Position numbers and translations under genes: made by a program | The notes under the pieces: generated by a model | Told to the model about the DNA's origin: nothing | Database searches by the model: none | What the model saw: only the letters and a program-made list of their open reading frames with translations | Assembly: GCF_030272615.1 (NCBI RefSeq) | Contig: NC_081405.1 | Span: 611,191,065 to 611,255,064 of the forward strand | DNA length: 64,000 nucleotides | Direction: 5' to 3' | Source: Cryptomeria japonica | Lineage: Eukaryota > Streptophyta > Pinopsida > Cupressales > Cupressaceae | Shown here: in pieces, positions 1 through 12,480 of the stretch | Position numbering within the stretch: position 1 is the first letter of the stretch | Layout of the letters: each line of letters opens with the position of its first letter

Positions 1-2
1 TT

Positions 3-1041
3 GTAAAGAGAGTAAAGGACACAAGGGTAGTAGAGGTTATTGGCACAGTTTTGAAATCAACAAAATTCAACATGGTTGTAGCTGGAAAGGAGGCCAAGGA
101 TAGGGATGATCTTCAGGTCAAGTTGGAGGTAATCTTAAAAGCTTACAATGAAGCCCAAGCTGAAATAGCTCAAAGGGATAGTATGATTGCTAACTTGAAG
201 AATCAAATAGCAGGGCAACATCATCAAGGTGAGTCTTCTACATTGATGATTGCATCTTCCCCAGCTAAATCTCCATCTTCTAGTCTGATCATTGAGTTTC
301 CCTTATCCCCTGTGAATCTCGGTTTCAAATCTACTGAGTCTATTCAAGATGAAATGGAAAAATTAAAGCAAGCTCAAGTCATATTTGCAAGTAAATATGA
401 GAAGAAGGTAAGTGGAATAATTTTAAAGTTTGCTGGCACAATAGGGGCTTCTATTGTATATATATATGAAAAGAGTTTTAAGCATGTTGATTGATCTGAA
501 GGAAGACAAGGCTACTCTGGAGCCAATTTTAAATAAATGGATGGAAAGGGAAGCAGATTTGGAACTTATGTCCTCATCCCATGAAGAGGCAGAGGTTGAT
601 TCCAATATTAAGCCCACATGTGAGTTGGTTAAAGGTATGTCCAGGTTAGCAGAAGGAAGAGCTAGTTTAAAGAGAAAGGCCAACCTGTACATAAAAGAAT
701 ATGCTAACCAGAAGTTTGAAATATTTCCTGGAGGTTTTGTTAGTTCAAGTCAGTTGAAAGATGAAAAAGTATGGCTTGATGAGCTAGGACATAAATTCTC
801 TAAACGGATAAATGAAGTCATCAATTTACATGACACATCTTTATTTATTCAAACAATTCAAGAAATTGAAAAGATGAAGTCACACTATGGTTTTTTGGAG
901 GCATCAGTCAAGCACTTAAGAAGCACCTGGAAAAGATTAAATAAGTTGAAGAATAAACTTCTTAGCTTCTCTTGGCCCAATGATGATGTGTTTCAATGAT
1001 GGAAAGATAAATATATGGTGCAAGAAGCAGAGGATCAAGAA
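3..1041 (+). pseudogene. Coiled-coil retroelement-type ORF, C-terminal part
   Basis: The reading frame is open from the window edge, so the true start is outside. The first part (to about 407) is rich in Glu, Lys and Gln with heptad-like spacing (AEIAQRDSMIANLKNQI), followed by a Ser/Pro-rich stretch. A second frame (502-999) gives another helical segment containing LEPILNKWMEREAD and FLEASVKHLRSTW. A GTAAGT donor-like site at 408 and an AG at 500-501 would join the two frames with the correct phase, so a 94 bp intron is possible; a plain frameshift is the alternative. After the stop at 997-999 the frame stays open for about 15 codons (WKDKYMVQEAED). No enzymatic domain is visible. I infer the end of a repeat-borne ORF of the kind common in conifer genomes; its function is unknown. 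Confidence 0.45.
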
Positions 1042-2007
1042 TAATCAACTAATGCTACAACGTTGCAACAACCTTCAGGAAGTTAGGGATGAAGGTTATT
1101 TGTAACCTCTTTCAAGAGGGAATTATGGTTGTAACAAACTATTCCTAAGAAATTCTGAAGCTTGTTTACATCCATATCATTATAAATGGATACCAGGACT
1201 ATTGAAAAACTTATCACAAGAATTTGTAAAGAAACTCTACCAACATATATCTAAGGTTTTCTAGTTCTTTCAAGAATCACCTTGGATTATGTATGATTTT
1301 CAAAAATGAATATTAATATATAGATCAAAGAATTTTGAGCCTAGATCTCTGTTGTCTTCTTGTGTACATTCATCAATTTATTGGTTTCTTTTAAATAATC
1401 TAGGGTTATTTGATTGAATAGGGTTTGCAAGGCAATCTTATAGACATGTTTTAGGTTTTTCTCTCAAGGAGGGGAATTAAATATACGCGAAACCTTTATG
1501 TTAGTAAATAAATAGTTTTCTGCTTAAATTTGATGACTGGTTCTAGCATAAAGAAAAGACTTATATATATGTCAAGAATATATTTGGGTGTTAAAGACAA
1601 AGTAATGAGATGTATGTGAATGTTCAAATTTGGAATTCTTGTTTAATTTGGGTGACCTGTAGCCCGGAATAGGCACTAATATCATTTGTGGAGTTTCTTC
1701 TATCTTCCTTGGGGTCAAGACTAAAAATGAACACAAGTTTTCTTGCATGTTTCAGTATTGCTGAGGTGATGAGGTTCATAGGTTTCTAACACTGGTTTAC
1801 TGTGGATCTTATATTATAATTATGAAAGTATTCACAAGAGGTATACCCACCTAAGCTTAGGATAAGATTAAATTGTAGAAGGTTTTTTAATAAACCTTAT
1901 TATATGTTATTTTGGATTTCTATTTTCTCATTGTTCTCCCTTCATGTGACAGAGGCTCTAATTTTCTTACAGAGGAGATAGGGAAATCAAAATTTGAGAA
2001 CAACACT
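1042..2007. other. Non-coding stretch; no gene seen
   Basis: No ORF or recognised domain. It reads like the 3' region or LTR of the element carrying the upstream ORF: there is a TATA-like TATAAATGG at 1191 and T-rich sequence after it. I could not find a matching terminal repeat in the window, so the element boundary is not defined. The right edge is where Copia A LTR sequence abruptly begins. Confidence 0.4.
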
Positions 2008-3016
2008 ACCCATAGTCAGATGATACTTTTGTAGACAGTATGTGTTACAAAGAAGGGCCAGCACTTACAAGAAGGAACACTTCCTAGAGCGTATTTCTCA
2101 TTACAAAAGAGTCTCACTGACTACAGAGAGGCTACAACCTTCTCAAGATAAATGGACAATAATCCAATAAAGTGAACTGTTGGAAATAACATCTACTATG
2201 CCTGATTACAGCCTTGGTTAAGCTTAATGTCAGAGGACTAAATCCTCTTATGAATCCAATTCAATCACCAATGATCGATCAAATCCTCTGCATGAATGAT
2301 ATTACAATATTCGCACATTACATTCCTTGACCATGACATTTCCAATAATCTTGATAATTTACAAAGAGTTTCTACCTCTTATTTATACAAACCCTAAGGC
2401 CTAAACCAATTAGGTAGGCCACCTAAATATATTACAATAAGATTAATACATAATTTATTATTACAATGATATGCCATGTCGGCTTAAGACCAAAACAATA
2501 ATAAAAAATCCATAAAACATCTTGAATCATCTAGGTAAGGTGTAGAGTACACACTAGCATGATACCGGTCCATAACCTAGATAGGTACCAGACCTATTAT
2601 GGGTCCACCACTCCAAAGTAATGTATTGAATAAATTGAAGCATGATCAAAGAACATCTTCAACATCCTAAAATCCATGAAGAAGCTGAACCAACACCAAT
2701 TGTGCATCCTGTCACAATTCCTCAATGAAAGCTTTGTCGGTAAAGCTTTAATCTAGTGCCAATAAGGGTTTACCATAGTGTATGATAAAACCCAATTACC
2801 AAGCCAATACCAACTAACCAAAACATGCTCATGGACCACATAACACATGAAATTCAATATACTTGACTGATCCCCACATGTCAGAAGTGTCAATCAAATA
2901 ATCTCTTTTGTCGGTAACACTAGATATTCTATTAGTAACCATCCATATCAGCTAGTGTTGACATCAATGACAAAAAATCAGTACAACACATAATCAGTTC
3001 ACCCATAATGCCAACA
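2008..3016 (-). repeat. 3' LTR of Copia A, truncated
   Basis: About 1009 bp that align along their length with 10065-10506 joined to 17042-17622. The inner edge is ...TGCCAACA on the plus strand, i.e. TGTTGGCA in element sense, right beside the polypurine tract CCAAAGGGGAAGAT (3017-3030). The outer ~250 bp, which should end in CTAACA, are absent; 2008 therefore marks a deletion or a later breakpoint. A TATA-like TATAAATAAG lies near 2378-2387 on the minus strand. Confidence 0.85.
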
Positions 3017-3343
3017 ATCTTCCCCTTTGGAATTGATGTGCAAAAAATCTAAGTACCAAGAGATGCCAAACAAGTCTCCCTCTGTGGAAGACAACCAACA
3101 ATCAATAGATCTCCCACTGTGAATGATATCTTTGTAACTATAAGGTTCAGAATGATTTTTCACATTACTATCACCCCCCCTTTGACATCAATGCCAGAAA
3201 ATTGACAAAAAATATCAAAGCAATGATATAAAACTCTGAATCTCAAAGCTGACTACTCCCCTTGAGTAGTAGCACCACTCGTCAATGCGAGAATGAATAA
3301 TGTTTTTGATAGTGCATATCAGACTAATTACAAACTCCATCAA

Positions 3344-3999
3344 TCAAGTCTCTGTCGGAAGAGAAGATACCCCTAACCTATCTATCATATATTCAAATGA
3401 TTCCTTAGACAACGGTTTAGTGAATATGTCTAAAATCTATTCTTTAGTGTTCACAAAAACCAATAATACTTCCTTTGTTGCAACCTTGTCCTTCAAAAAG
3501 TTATGCTTTATTGAAATATGCTTAGTCTTAGAGTGAAATATTGGATTCTTAGACATGTCAATAGCTATAGAGTTATTACAGTAGATAGCTATCGGTTCAC
3601 TACAATTTACCCTAATATCCTTCAACATTTGCTTCATCCACAAAACTTGAGTGTGATTAGTTGTTGATGCAACATACTCAGCTTTTGCAGTAGATAAAGA
3701 AATACATGACTGGTTTTTTCTTATCCATGAAACTAGATTCTTTCCAAGAAAGAAAGCTCCACCATAATTGCTCTTCATGTCATCAGTATCACCTGCCCAA
3801 TCTGAGTCAGTATATGCACATAAAGTGAAATCATCATCTCTAGAATACCATAAACCACATTCTATTGTTCCTTGCAAATACCGAAATATTCTCTTTACTG
3901 CACATTCATGAATTTCTTTAGGATTTCTTTGATATCTTGAAACAATACTTATTGCATTCATAATATTAGGTCTAGTTTGAGTTAGATATAACAGATGAT
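3344..3999 (-). pseudogene. Copia A RNase H domain
   Basis: C-terminal part of the Copia polyprotein, which degrades the RNA of the RNA/DNA hybrid. It shows the standard motifs: MNAISIVSRYQ, FRYLQGT, the catalytic YTDSDWAGD (near 3788-3815, first Asp kept), SLSTAKAEYVA, FHSKTKHI, and a degraded form of the usual ADIFTKPLS ending. The stop is at 3344-3346. An in-frame stop follows VFVNTKE near 3437. The segment upstream of 3999 is separated from RT by the solo LTR at 4000-6240, so this protein can no longer be made as one piece. Confidence 0.9.
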
Positions 4000-6240
4000 T
4001 GTTGGCATTTTGTTGTCATTGATGTCAACTGGTATAGGATGACCACCGGTAGATGAGATGTATGTGCAACATTGCTATGAAGTAGTATAGGATGTGATAT
4101 CTTGAATATCACCTTGTGTTGAAGAACACTGGTAAGGTAAGGAAGATGACCTGAGGAGTCACCTACACACAAGTTAATGGCCAACTTGTGTGATGAGATA
4201 GAGAGGAGTTTGAGAGGTTGTTAATAATGAAGAGGCAGAATGTTATCTGAATCACATCCACATTGGAAGAGAAGATTGAATAGATCACTGGTATGTTGTG
4301 AGGTTGCAAAACAATAGGACTCCCATCGGATGAAGATAGAATCATTATGAGAAGTAATGACTAATAGTGTATGTGCTCACACTGGTTCACATATGCTTGT
4401 TTGAAGATATGTTGCACAAATAGGGAACTCAGATGAGCAGATGACGACATGTTCCTCCACCAAGTAAGTGGAGCTTATCCCCTATATGCATTAAAGTGCA
4501 TTATAGTTCGGTGGGATAAGAGTAAATAGGTAAAGGAAAGGACTTGAAAGATCACTCTAGATCCATCGGTCAATTGAGGGAATGCATGTTGAGATGCTGA
4601 TACAATAGAAGAGTGGTGTGTTTGTCATTCAGACAAACTGGCTGAGTAGATATAGTCAGAGGAGAATGTTTTGACCGATGAAGGAATCTAGTGAAGGATG
4701 ATGATTGGTATCATCAAGAGTGATAACTGGTATGTAAAGCTCATAGGTAATATGTGCAAGGTGGAGAATGCAAATATTATAAGGTTACCAGTATAGTGTG
4801 TGATACCAGCGAGGTTAACAAATTGGCAGGAAAGAGGAACCGATTGAGTGGTTGGTCGATGATCCTATTTGGACCAACATGAAGTGTCAAGCTGGCAGTT
4901 AGTCGATATGGATTCCACATGGAGTCAACATGGTGAACATGCGTGTGGATAAAGATGGAATGTACATTGACAAGGTTGTTGCAAGGTTGGTTGACTTTAA
5001 TGAGAAGTCACTCAAATCACGGGACATGTTGTAGAGCTATTCCAGGGGTTTGAGGCTCGAGGTCTGGAAGACAACTAGGAGTCAACTAAGAGTGATTGAG
5101 AAGATCGAGGTAATGGAGGAAACAACATGATAGTTCTTTCGTGATTGACCAAGGGATCAACTATTAGAGTAAAAAGCAAGTCACCAGAGATGAAAGATGT
5201 GATCTAGGAGATGCAAAAAGGGCAGAGTTGTGCAATTGGATGTCAGAAAGATCAGATTGTGCAAGATCTGATTGGATTCATTTTTCTTTGAGGATGGTGA
5301 GGAAACCCTAATCACCTGAATTTTGAATTGGTTTTTGGAGGGAAAACTTGGCTATAAGTGTGGGGGCCAAAGAGAATGTTTGGTGTTGTTGAATAAGAGA
5401 ATATTGTGCAATTGTGAAGTTGAAGACTTCTATATGTAAGAGAAAATCAGCCAAGTTCTTGACGATTATCTGTGAAGAGAGTGGGAGTGAGAGAGAACCT
5501 AATTGAAGCTTTCAATCAATTGGAGAGAAGAACCAGTAGTATTCATACCGATAGAACATAGGTGATGGAGACTGTAGAGAAGATAGACAAAGAACCGATA
5601 GAGAGTTGAATCAGTGAAGAGCAGTGAGGAGGAGATACAGTGAGAGAAATTCAAAAGAGAGTTAAACTAGTAGGGCTTACCAGTAGAGAAGCAACAGGTG
5701 AAGAGTAGCAGAGAAGTGAGTTAGTGAAGTAGAGAAGGTATCTCACCAACAAAGTAAGATATGTATTGTGGTTGCAAGATTCACTTGTAACAAGATAACT
5801 ACTTATGTATTTGATGTTTACATTGTGAACACTGAGTTGTAGCTTGGTGCAGAGGTTGCAGCTCCTTAGGTTGGTACCCTAAAGTCAGGGGTTGGTGCTC
5901 CTTTGGGTTGTAGCCCATAAATCAGGTAGGGGTTGCTGCTCCTTAGGTTGGTTCCCTAAACTTTGTAACTATGTTTATTGTGAGGTTGGATTGGAGTAGT
6001 AGACTCTAGCAACATTGCTCACCAAGGTTTTTCCCATCTTGGTTTTTCCTTGTATATGTTGGTGTTATGTGATGCCCCCTTGTGAGTGTGTTTGCACTTA
6101 TGTTAGTCTCCTCCATAACTGATAAGTTTGCATTGAGTTAAATCTATCAACCGATATGCTCACATAGGTTTGCAAAAGAGAGAGATTTGAGAACCACTGA
6201 TTCATCCCATCCCCCTCTCAGTGGTGCATTGTGTCTAACA
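4000..6240 (+). mobile_element. Solo LTR (2.24 kb), Copia-type ends
   Basis: It begins TGTTGGCATTTTG with GTCATTGATGTCAAC close behind, and ends CCCCCTCTCAGTGG...GTCTAACA, the same end design as the other Copia-type LTRs here. It lies inside the Copia A pol gene, between the motif TRYKS (6241 side) and the continuation at 3999. No internal region, PBS or second LTR is present, so it is a solo LTR left by recombination. Flanking 5-mers are ATGAT (3995-3999) and TAGAT (6241-6245), an imperfect duplication. Within it, 5849-5960 carries a roughly 80 bp imperfect direct repeat around GCTCCTTAGGTTGGT. No ORF of note. Confidence 0.75.
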
Positions 6241-7330
6241 TAGATTTATACCTTGTCGGATTTGTCAGTGTAGAAATTTCCTTCAGAGATAATTTCTCAC
6301 TTGTAGCCATAGGAGTACTTACTGGTTTGGAATTCTCCATACCAAACTTTTTCAACAATTCCCTCAGATACTTAGTTTGATAGATAAAAATCCCTTTGTC
6401 AGTTTGAGTAATCTAAAAACCTAAGAAAAATTTCATCTCACCAATCATGGACATTTCAAATTCATTTTTCACGTTGTTAGCAAATTCCATACATAGTTTA
6501 TCTTGTCCTCCAAAAATGATATCATCAACAAAAACTTTAATAATCAGAATATCATTATCAGTGATCTTATAGTATAGATTACTATTAACACTGCCTTTAG
6601 TAAAACCAAGCTTCAAAAGATATTTAGCCAACCTTGCATACCAAGCTCTAGGAGCCTGTCTCAAACCATATAAAGCCTTCTTTAATCTATAAACCATATC
6701 TTTATCATCTGTCAATGAAAATCCATCAAGTTTCTCAATGTAAACTTCTTCCTCATGCTCACCATTCAAAAATGCACATTTGACATCTATTTGATAAACC
6801 TTATAGTTCTTATAAGCTACATAGGCAAGAAATAGTCTAACAACTTCAATTCTAGCTACAAGTGCAAATGTCTCATCATAATCAATTCCTTCCATTTGTG
6901 AATACCCTTTACAAACCAATCTAGCCTTGTTTCTTATAAGTTGACCATCCTCATTCAAGTTATTCCTAAAACTCCATTTAGTTCCAATAACATTCTTATG
7001 TTTAGGTCGGGAAACTAAAGACCAAGTTACCAAGTTACCAAGTTACCAATGTTTATCCTTACAAGCTTCAATAACAGTTACCGGTTCAACTTGAGAAATA
7101 AGACATACCTCTTCATTTGCCAGTTTTCTTCTTGTCATAACTCCCTTTTTTCTATCTCCAATGATTTGATCTTCAAAATGATTTAATCTTACATACCTTG
7201 GTGTCTTTTGAACTTCAGGTTCACCACTTTGATCATCAATCATAGTTGAATGTTCTGATTGTGTCAGTGTAACTATTTCACCTTCATGTACCGGTTGAGG
7301 CATTGTGGATTTAGTTATGATCATTTCCAC
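6241..7330 (-). pseudogene. Copia A reverse transcriptase domain
   Basis: RVT_2-type reverse transcriptase. Visible motifs in order: IGTKWSFRNNLNEDG, ARLVCKGYSQ, EGIDYDETFA, the catalytic-loop region VYQIDVKCAFLNG, YGLRQAPRAWY, and the active site FVDDIIFGG (plus coordinates about 6506-6533) with both Asp kept. The C-terminal connection (FGMENSKPVSTPM) runs to 6241 and is cut there by the solo LTR. Upstream, 7043-7330 is the hydrophilic linker between integrase and RT (PRYVRLNHFEDQIIGD). An in-frame break around 7034-7042 and others make it non-functional. Confidence 0.92.
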
Positions 7331-8232
7331 TGTCAGTTCCCTTTCATATGATATATAATAATTTATGTATTGTTCATCTACTTTTACATTAGCACTCTCA
7401 AGAATTTTTTATAATCTTTTGTTGTAGCATCTATATGCTTTGCTTTGAATTGAATAACCAAGAAATATCCATTAATCACATCTAGTATCAAAATTTCCAA
7501 TTGAATCATCTCTTTTGATATAGCATTTACTTCCAAAATTTTTGAAATACTTAACAATAGTTGTACTTGCAAACCATAGTTCATAAGGGATCTTACCAGT
7601 TTTACCTTTGATGTGAAGTTTGTTCAATGTGTAGACTGTTCTACTCATTGCTTCTCTCTAGTAAATATGAGGCAATTTGGGTTCCATCATCATAGATCTA
7701 GCTGCATCAAAAGTGGTTATGTTCTTCCTTTCAACTACTCCATTTTGCTAAGGAGTCCTAGGTGTAGATAGTTGTCTCCTGATTCCATTTGTCTCACAAT
7801 AACTATTAAATTCAAGAGAAGTGAACTCACTGCCATGATCTAATCTTAGAAATTTGATTTTCAATCTAGTTTTTGTTTCAACCTTCACTTTAAAGATCTT
7901 GAATTTCTCAAAAGGTTTAGACTTCTTCCTCAGAAAAGTCACCCACATCATTCTAGAATAGTCATGAATAATCAACATGAAATACCTATCACCTTGAAAG
8001 CTTCTAGTCCTTGTCAGACCACATAAGTCAGTGTGGATCAAATCAAGTACATCATTAGATTTATCATGTATTCTCTTAAAAGAACTTCTAATTTTATTAC
8101 CCAATTGACATTCCTTACATACCGGATTATGAGGCTTCATAATCTTAGGTATATCTCTAACTACCTTAGTTGAATTGATCTTAACAATGCAATCAAAATT
8201 AACATGAAACAACCTCTTATGCCATAGCCAAC
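7331..8232 (-). pseudogene. Copia A integrase domain
   Basis: Integrase of the Copia polyprotein, which inserts the cDNA. The N-terminal zinc region keeps FHVNFDC and the CKECQLGNK cysteines. The catalytic core shows HTDLCG (first Asp), FLRLDHGSEF (second Asp) and, after a stop near 7753, NGVVERKN (Glu), so the D,D,E set is still readable across the break. The C-terminal GKTGKIPYELWF and FGSKCYIKRDD stretches follow, interrupted by stops and a frameshift near 7584. Decayed. Confidence 0.88.
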
Positions 8233-8233
8233 T

Positions 8234-9753
8234 CTAATAAATATGAGAAATCAAACATGTCTTATTACCAGTGTTCAAGTGAAAGATGTTAGTTCCTATG
8301 TGAATACCGGATGCAATTTCCAAACCAGTCTTGTTAATGATTTTGCATTTTTTATCTTTAAACTGAAGTTGAAAACCCTTATCAACTAATTGTCCAACAC
8401 TCAAAATATTATGCTTCAAACCTTTGAGATAATAGACATTATAAATATTATGCTTTCCATCCAAAGAAATAATACCTCTAGCTTTGATCATGCATGCCTT
8501 GTCATCTCCAAATCTGACTTGACCACCATTGTATTCTTGTAGGGACAAAATTTTTCTTTTATCTCCAGCCATATGGTGTGAGAATCCACTATCAATTACC
8601 CATTCATCTTTATCTTCAACTTTTTCTGCTAGGGCCTTTTCTTCATTTTTGATAGCCGGTTCCAGTCTATCTTCCTTCAAAGCATAGAACAACCATTCCT
8701 TACCATTGTCAGATCCACTAGCAGAGTCTTCTGTTGGTTCATCTCTAGAGTCTTCTGTTACTTCTTCCTCATCTTCTATGTAGCAATGTTTTTTTTTCTT
8801 GAATCTATATCTATTTTGGTTAGACTTAAAAGTCTTCTTAACTCTTTCCTCAAACCTTGCATTCCTTTTAGGACATCTAGATGCAAAATGACCAATCTTA
8901 TTACATGCAAAACATTTAAAAGGCGCTTTTCCTTCATACTTACTTCTAGTTGGTCCTTTGGGTACTCTTCTATCAAATAAGGCTTCAAGTTGCTCAAGCT
9001 CTTCATCTTCTTTCCTCGTGTCTTCATTTCTTTTGCATATAGGGATCTCCAATCACTGTTGTCGATAGATGTTGATGATGATGCATGAAAAGAAGGTTCA
9101 AACTTTACAACTCTAGAAGATCCAAATTCTTCAAGCTCAAAAGCAGATAATTTCCCAATCAGAATATCTCTATTAATTGAAGTGTTTTCCATTATTCTTA
9201 ACTCATTAATAGCAGTTGCCTTCATCTTGTAAGCTGGTGGAAGGGCTCTCAAGAATTTGGAAACTATTTCTTCACTTAGAAATCCTCCACAACATTAAAT
9301 TCCCAAAACAATCTCATTTACTCTTTCCATAAACACAACAATTCTTTCATTATCTTTCATCTTCAAGTTTTCATATCTTACCCGGTAACTATAAAGTTTA
9401 GCAATTTTGATAGTTAGGTCACCTTCATTCAGAGTTTGCAATTTGTCCCATATAACCTTAGTCGATGATTTGTCAGTCAATCCCATAATTTACTGATCAG
9501 TAACTGCACACACGAGGGCTTCTCTAGCTCTACAATCATTTTCAATATTCTTATCCAAGTCTGCAGGAACAGGATTGCCAGATGCCAGATCATAAGGTGT
9601 GTATCCTTTCTCAGTGATCTCCCGAATATCATTGCCAAGACATCTAAGATGAGTCCCCATTCAAAATTTCCATATCCCATAATTTGTTCCATCAAGCTTA
9701 GGGATTTCTCTTCTGAAAATAATTGTTGGTGGATTAGTTGTGTTAGTTCCCAT
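8234..9753 (-). pseudogene. Copia A gag and protease
   Basis: The gag ATG is at 9751-9753, about 60 bp inside the PBS. The N-terminal part has the LDGTNYGIWK motif, then the conserved helices (TKVIWDKLQTLNEGD, NLKMKDNERI, FMERVNEIVLG). Stops occur after IWKF, VTDQ and EIVLGI, and a frameshift lies around 8.98-9.05 kb. The nucleocapsid zinc knuckle CFACNKIGHFASRC is at about 8873-8917. Protease follows with the catalytic DSGFSHHM (about 8575-8600). The region ends at the GAG-pre-integrase boundary (CLISHIY). Two overlapping frames carry one original protein. Confidence 0.9.
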
Positions 9754-9811
9754 AGGATCTACCTTGAGCGGTTAAGCTTTTGCAAAAGAGGACCAAATAT
9801 CTGATACCAAT

Positions 9812-10506
9812 TGTTAGGATGATCGGTGAACAATTGAGAGGAGGGGGGGTGAATCAGTTGTTAACATATTATAACTTTTAATCCACAATATGACCTTACA
9901 TAAATCAAGTACCGGTAAAGCACTGACAGATGCAGGTAGGAATAGATATTGGTCAACAATAAAACTTAATAATTAACCACATAATCAATGTAAAGAAACC
10001 ATACCACATAGCACCATGATTTGTATGTGGAAAACCCAGAAATGGAAAAACCACGGTGGGAAACCTACCCACAGTCAAATGACACTTTTGTAGAAAGTAT
10101 GTGTTACAATGAAGGGCCTCCACTTGCAGGAAGGCACACTACCTAGAGCATATTGCTCATTACAAAAGAGTCTCACTGACTATAGAGAGGCTACAACCTT
10201 CTAAATGGACAACAATCCAATAAAGTGAACTGCTGGAAATAGCATCTACTATGCCTGATTACAACACTGGTTAAGCTCAATATCAGAGGACTAAATCCTC
10301 TTCTGAATCCAATTCGATCACCAATAATCAATCAAATCCTCTGTGTGAATGATATTACAATATTTTCACATTACATTCCTTGACCATGACCTTTCCAATA
10401 ACCATGATACTTTACAAAGAGTTTCTACCTCTTTATACAAACCCTAAGGCCTAAACCAATTAGGTTGGCCACCTAAAGATATTACAATAAGATCAATACA
10501 TAATTC
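9812..10506 (-). repeat. 5' LTR of Copia A, 3' portion
   Basis: Starts on the plus strand as TGTTAGGATGATCGG, so in element sense the LTR ends ...CATCCTAACA. The PBS lies at about 9798-9810 (TGGTATCAGA in element sense), matching the 3' end of initiator tRNA-Met, the usual Copia primer. The stretch stops at 10506 where element C begins; its last five bases, AATTC (10502-10506), are one copy of the target duplication. The poly-C tract GATTCACCCCCCCTCC is shared with the other LTRs in the window. Confidence 0.9.
10431..10437 (-). promoter_or_regulatory. TATA-like box in Copia A 5' LTR
   Basis: TATAAAG on the minus strand, embedded in GTTTGTATAAAGAGG. The 3' LTR has the related TATAAATAAG at the equivalent place. 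The position inside the LTR fits the U3/R border; this is a motif call only. Confidence 0.35.
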
Positions 10507-11304
10507 TATTGGAAAATGCACACTCCAATGAGATATTGTAGGTGATTGAATGTTTTGTCATTGATGGAAACCTTACAATCCTATGACACCGGCAAGACAA
10601 TTTACCGGCATCAGCAAAGACAGACTCTACACTGACAAAGAGACCACCGACAGTAAAAGGAAGCATACCGGCACAAAAGCCGACAGGAATTTTGTTTGTA
10701 ATATATTTTGTTAATTATTGTAAAATCATTGTAATCCAACTTGGCAAGTTGTAAAATGACTCATATATATAAGAGATCATTGTAGAACATTTTGATATAG
10801 ATGGAAGAAAATAGATAGGCAAAATAAGGCAGACGTATTATGTGAATTATAGGTTAAGGGTTTATGTATGAAGTAGAGCTATAAACCAGTACTGGATCTG
10901 GCATAGTAGATGCTACTTTGAAGCAGTACAAGACATTGGATTTATATAATCCATTTTGTAAGTCAGTGAGACTTCCCATTTTGTAATTGAGTAGTGAGCT
11001 CTACGCACTTGGCCTTCTTGCATGTACAGGCCCCTATTGTAGCAGTAATATTCTCTTACTGGCCAGTAAGTGAATATTGTGGGTCACAAATCCCATCGAG
11101 GTTTTTCCCACACTAGGTTTCCTCATTAAAAAACTATGTTATGGTGTGTTTTTCATGTGGTTGTTGTTATCTCTATTTATTACATTATTTCTTGTTTACC
11201 GGTATATAGTATTGATATGCTCTACATGTTTTAAGTCAAGAAAATCTTATAATCGGTTAGATACTGATTCACCCCCCCTCTCAGTATCTGTGGGAATCCT
11301 AACA
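10507..11304 (+). repeat. 5' LTR of element C
   Basis: 798 bp. It starts TATTGGAAAATGCAC (the expected TG has become TA) and ends GGGAATCCTAACA. TATATATAAG at about 10764 is a likely TATA box. The poly-C tract and CTCAGTATC lie near its end, and the PBS follows at once. Confidence 0.92.
10764..10773 (+). promoter_or_regulatory. TATA-like box in element C 5' LTR
   Basis: TATATATAAG, repeated in the 3' LTR at about 16496. Placed about 255 bp into the LTR, consistent with a U3 promoter. Motif evidence only. Confidence 0.4.
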
Positions 11305-11375
11305 ATTGGTAGCAGAGCTTGGTCCTCTATTTTTAGAAGCCTAACAATTTGAGGAAGATCTTGACACCGGTAGAG

Positions 11376-12480
11376 ATGGAAAACTTGATGAAGCAATTAG
11401 AAGCATCTCTCTCAGACTATGATGCAAAAAAATTGAAAAATATCAAACTTGAAGATGATCTAAAAGCTGCACAGGATATTATTCAAGCACTTCAAGAAAA
11501 TCTTACCATTACAAGAAACAAGAGAAGAGAACTTTTTGAAAAGATGCAAAATGAGAATAATGAAAAGGAAACTCTTAGTGATCTGATGAAAACAAGAAAA
11601 CATGACAACAAAGAATGAGATGCAGGATATGACTATGAGATTTTATAAAGAAATTGAAGATAGGAAGAAGAATGAAGAAGACTTGACTAAAAGACTGAAT
11701 GATGCTGCAAATGAAAACACAAGACTTAGTTATGAAAATGATATGTTGAAGACAAATCTGATACATGCATAGAATGACTCAAATAAACTCATGAGACAAA
11801 AAGATATCTTGGAAGGAGAACTGGCTGCTACAAATCAACATAAAGAAAAATTCAAGAAAATCTCAGAAGAACTTGGTGACTTATTGAAGAATAAGAAACC
11901 TAATGGTGACACTAATGGTCTTGGCTTTGAAGCTGGTGAAAGCTCTGGTACTGTAAACACACAGGATCAAGGCAAACCGGTAAGACAACCTACTGCTTAT
12001 AAATTTAATGGAAAATGCTTTAACTGTAACAAGTATGGTCATAGAGAAAATCAATGTAGATCTAGAAATTATCAGAATACCAATACACCCACTGGTCAAT
12101 GTTCAAAATGCAACAAAGTTGGTCACAATTCAGAGAATTGCGGAATGAATGTAAGATGTTTTGTTTATGGAAGATTTGGACACTTATCTAATCAATGCAG
12201 AACACAAATCAGCATAGGATGTGGAAAAGCTATTCAGAAAAATAATGTGACTTGTTATCCCTGTAACAAGATTGGACATATTGCAATTTTTTGTAGAAGC
12301 AAGTCCTCACTAGTAAATAACAAAGGTCCTAGTTTGAAAGGTAAAGAAAAGGTTGAAGAAGTAAAGCAGGAATTCTCAAAATAATGGACCAAGAAATCAA
12401 ATCTAAATGGTGATAGGAACACTCCTCCACCGGCAGAACAGAGTAACACTCCACCGATAGGAGACTCTTCATCTAACTGA
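11376..12480 (+). pseudogene. Element C ORF1: gag-like coiled coil with four zinc knuckles
   Basis: Begins with MENLMKQLEASLSDYD, matched by the start of ORF1 in element D. The first ~200 residues are charged and helical (LEDDLKAAQDIIQALQEN), a likely coiled coil. Then come four CCHC units: CFNCNKYGHRENQC, CSKCNKVGHNSENC, CFVYGRFGHLSNQC (second Cys replaced by Tyr) and CYPCNKIGHIAIFC, typical of nucleic-acid-binding nucleocapsid. A frameshift near 11.62 kb, a TAG at 11770 and a TAA at 12382 break the frame; similarity to element D continues past the TAA to the stop at 12478-12480. It probably packaged element RNA. Four knuckles are more than the single one in the Copia gags here. Confidence 0.8.
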
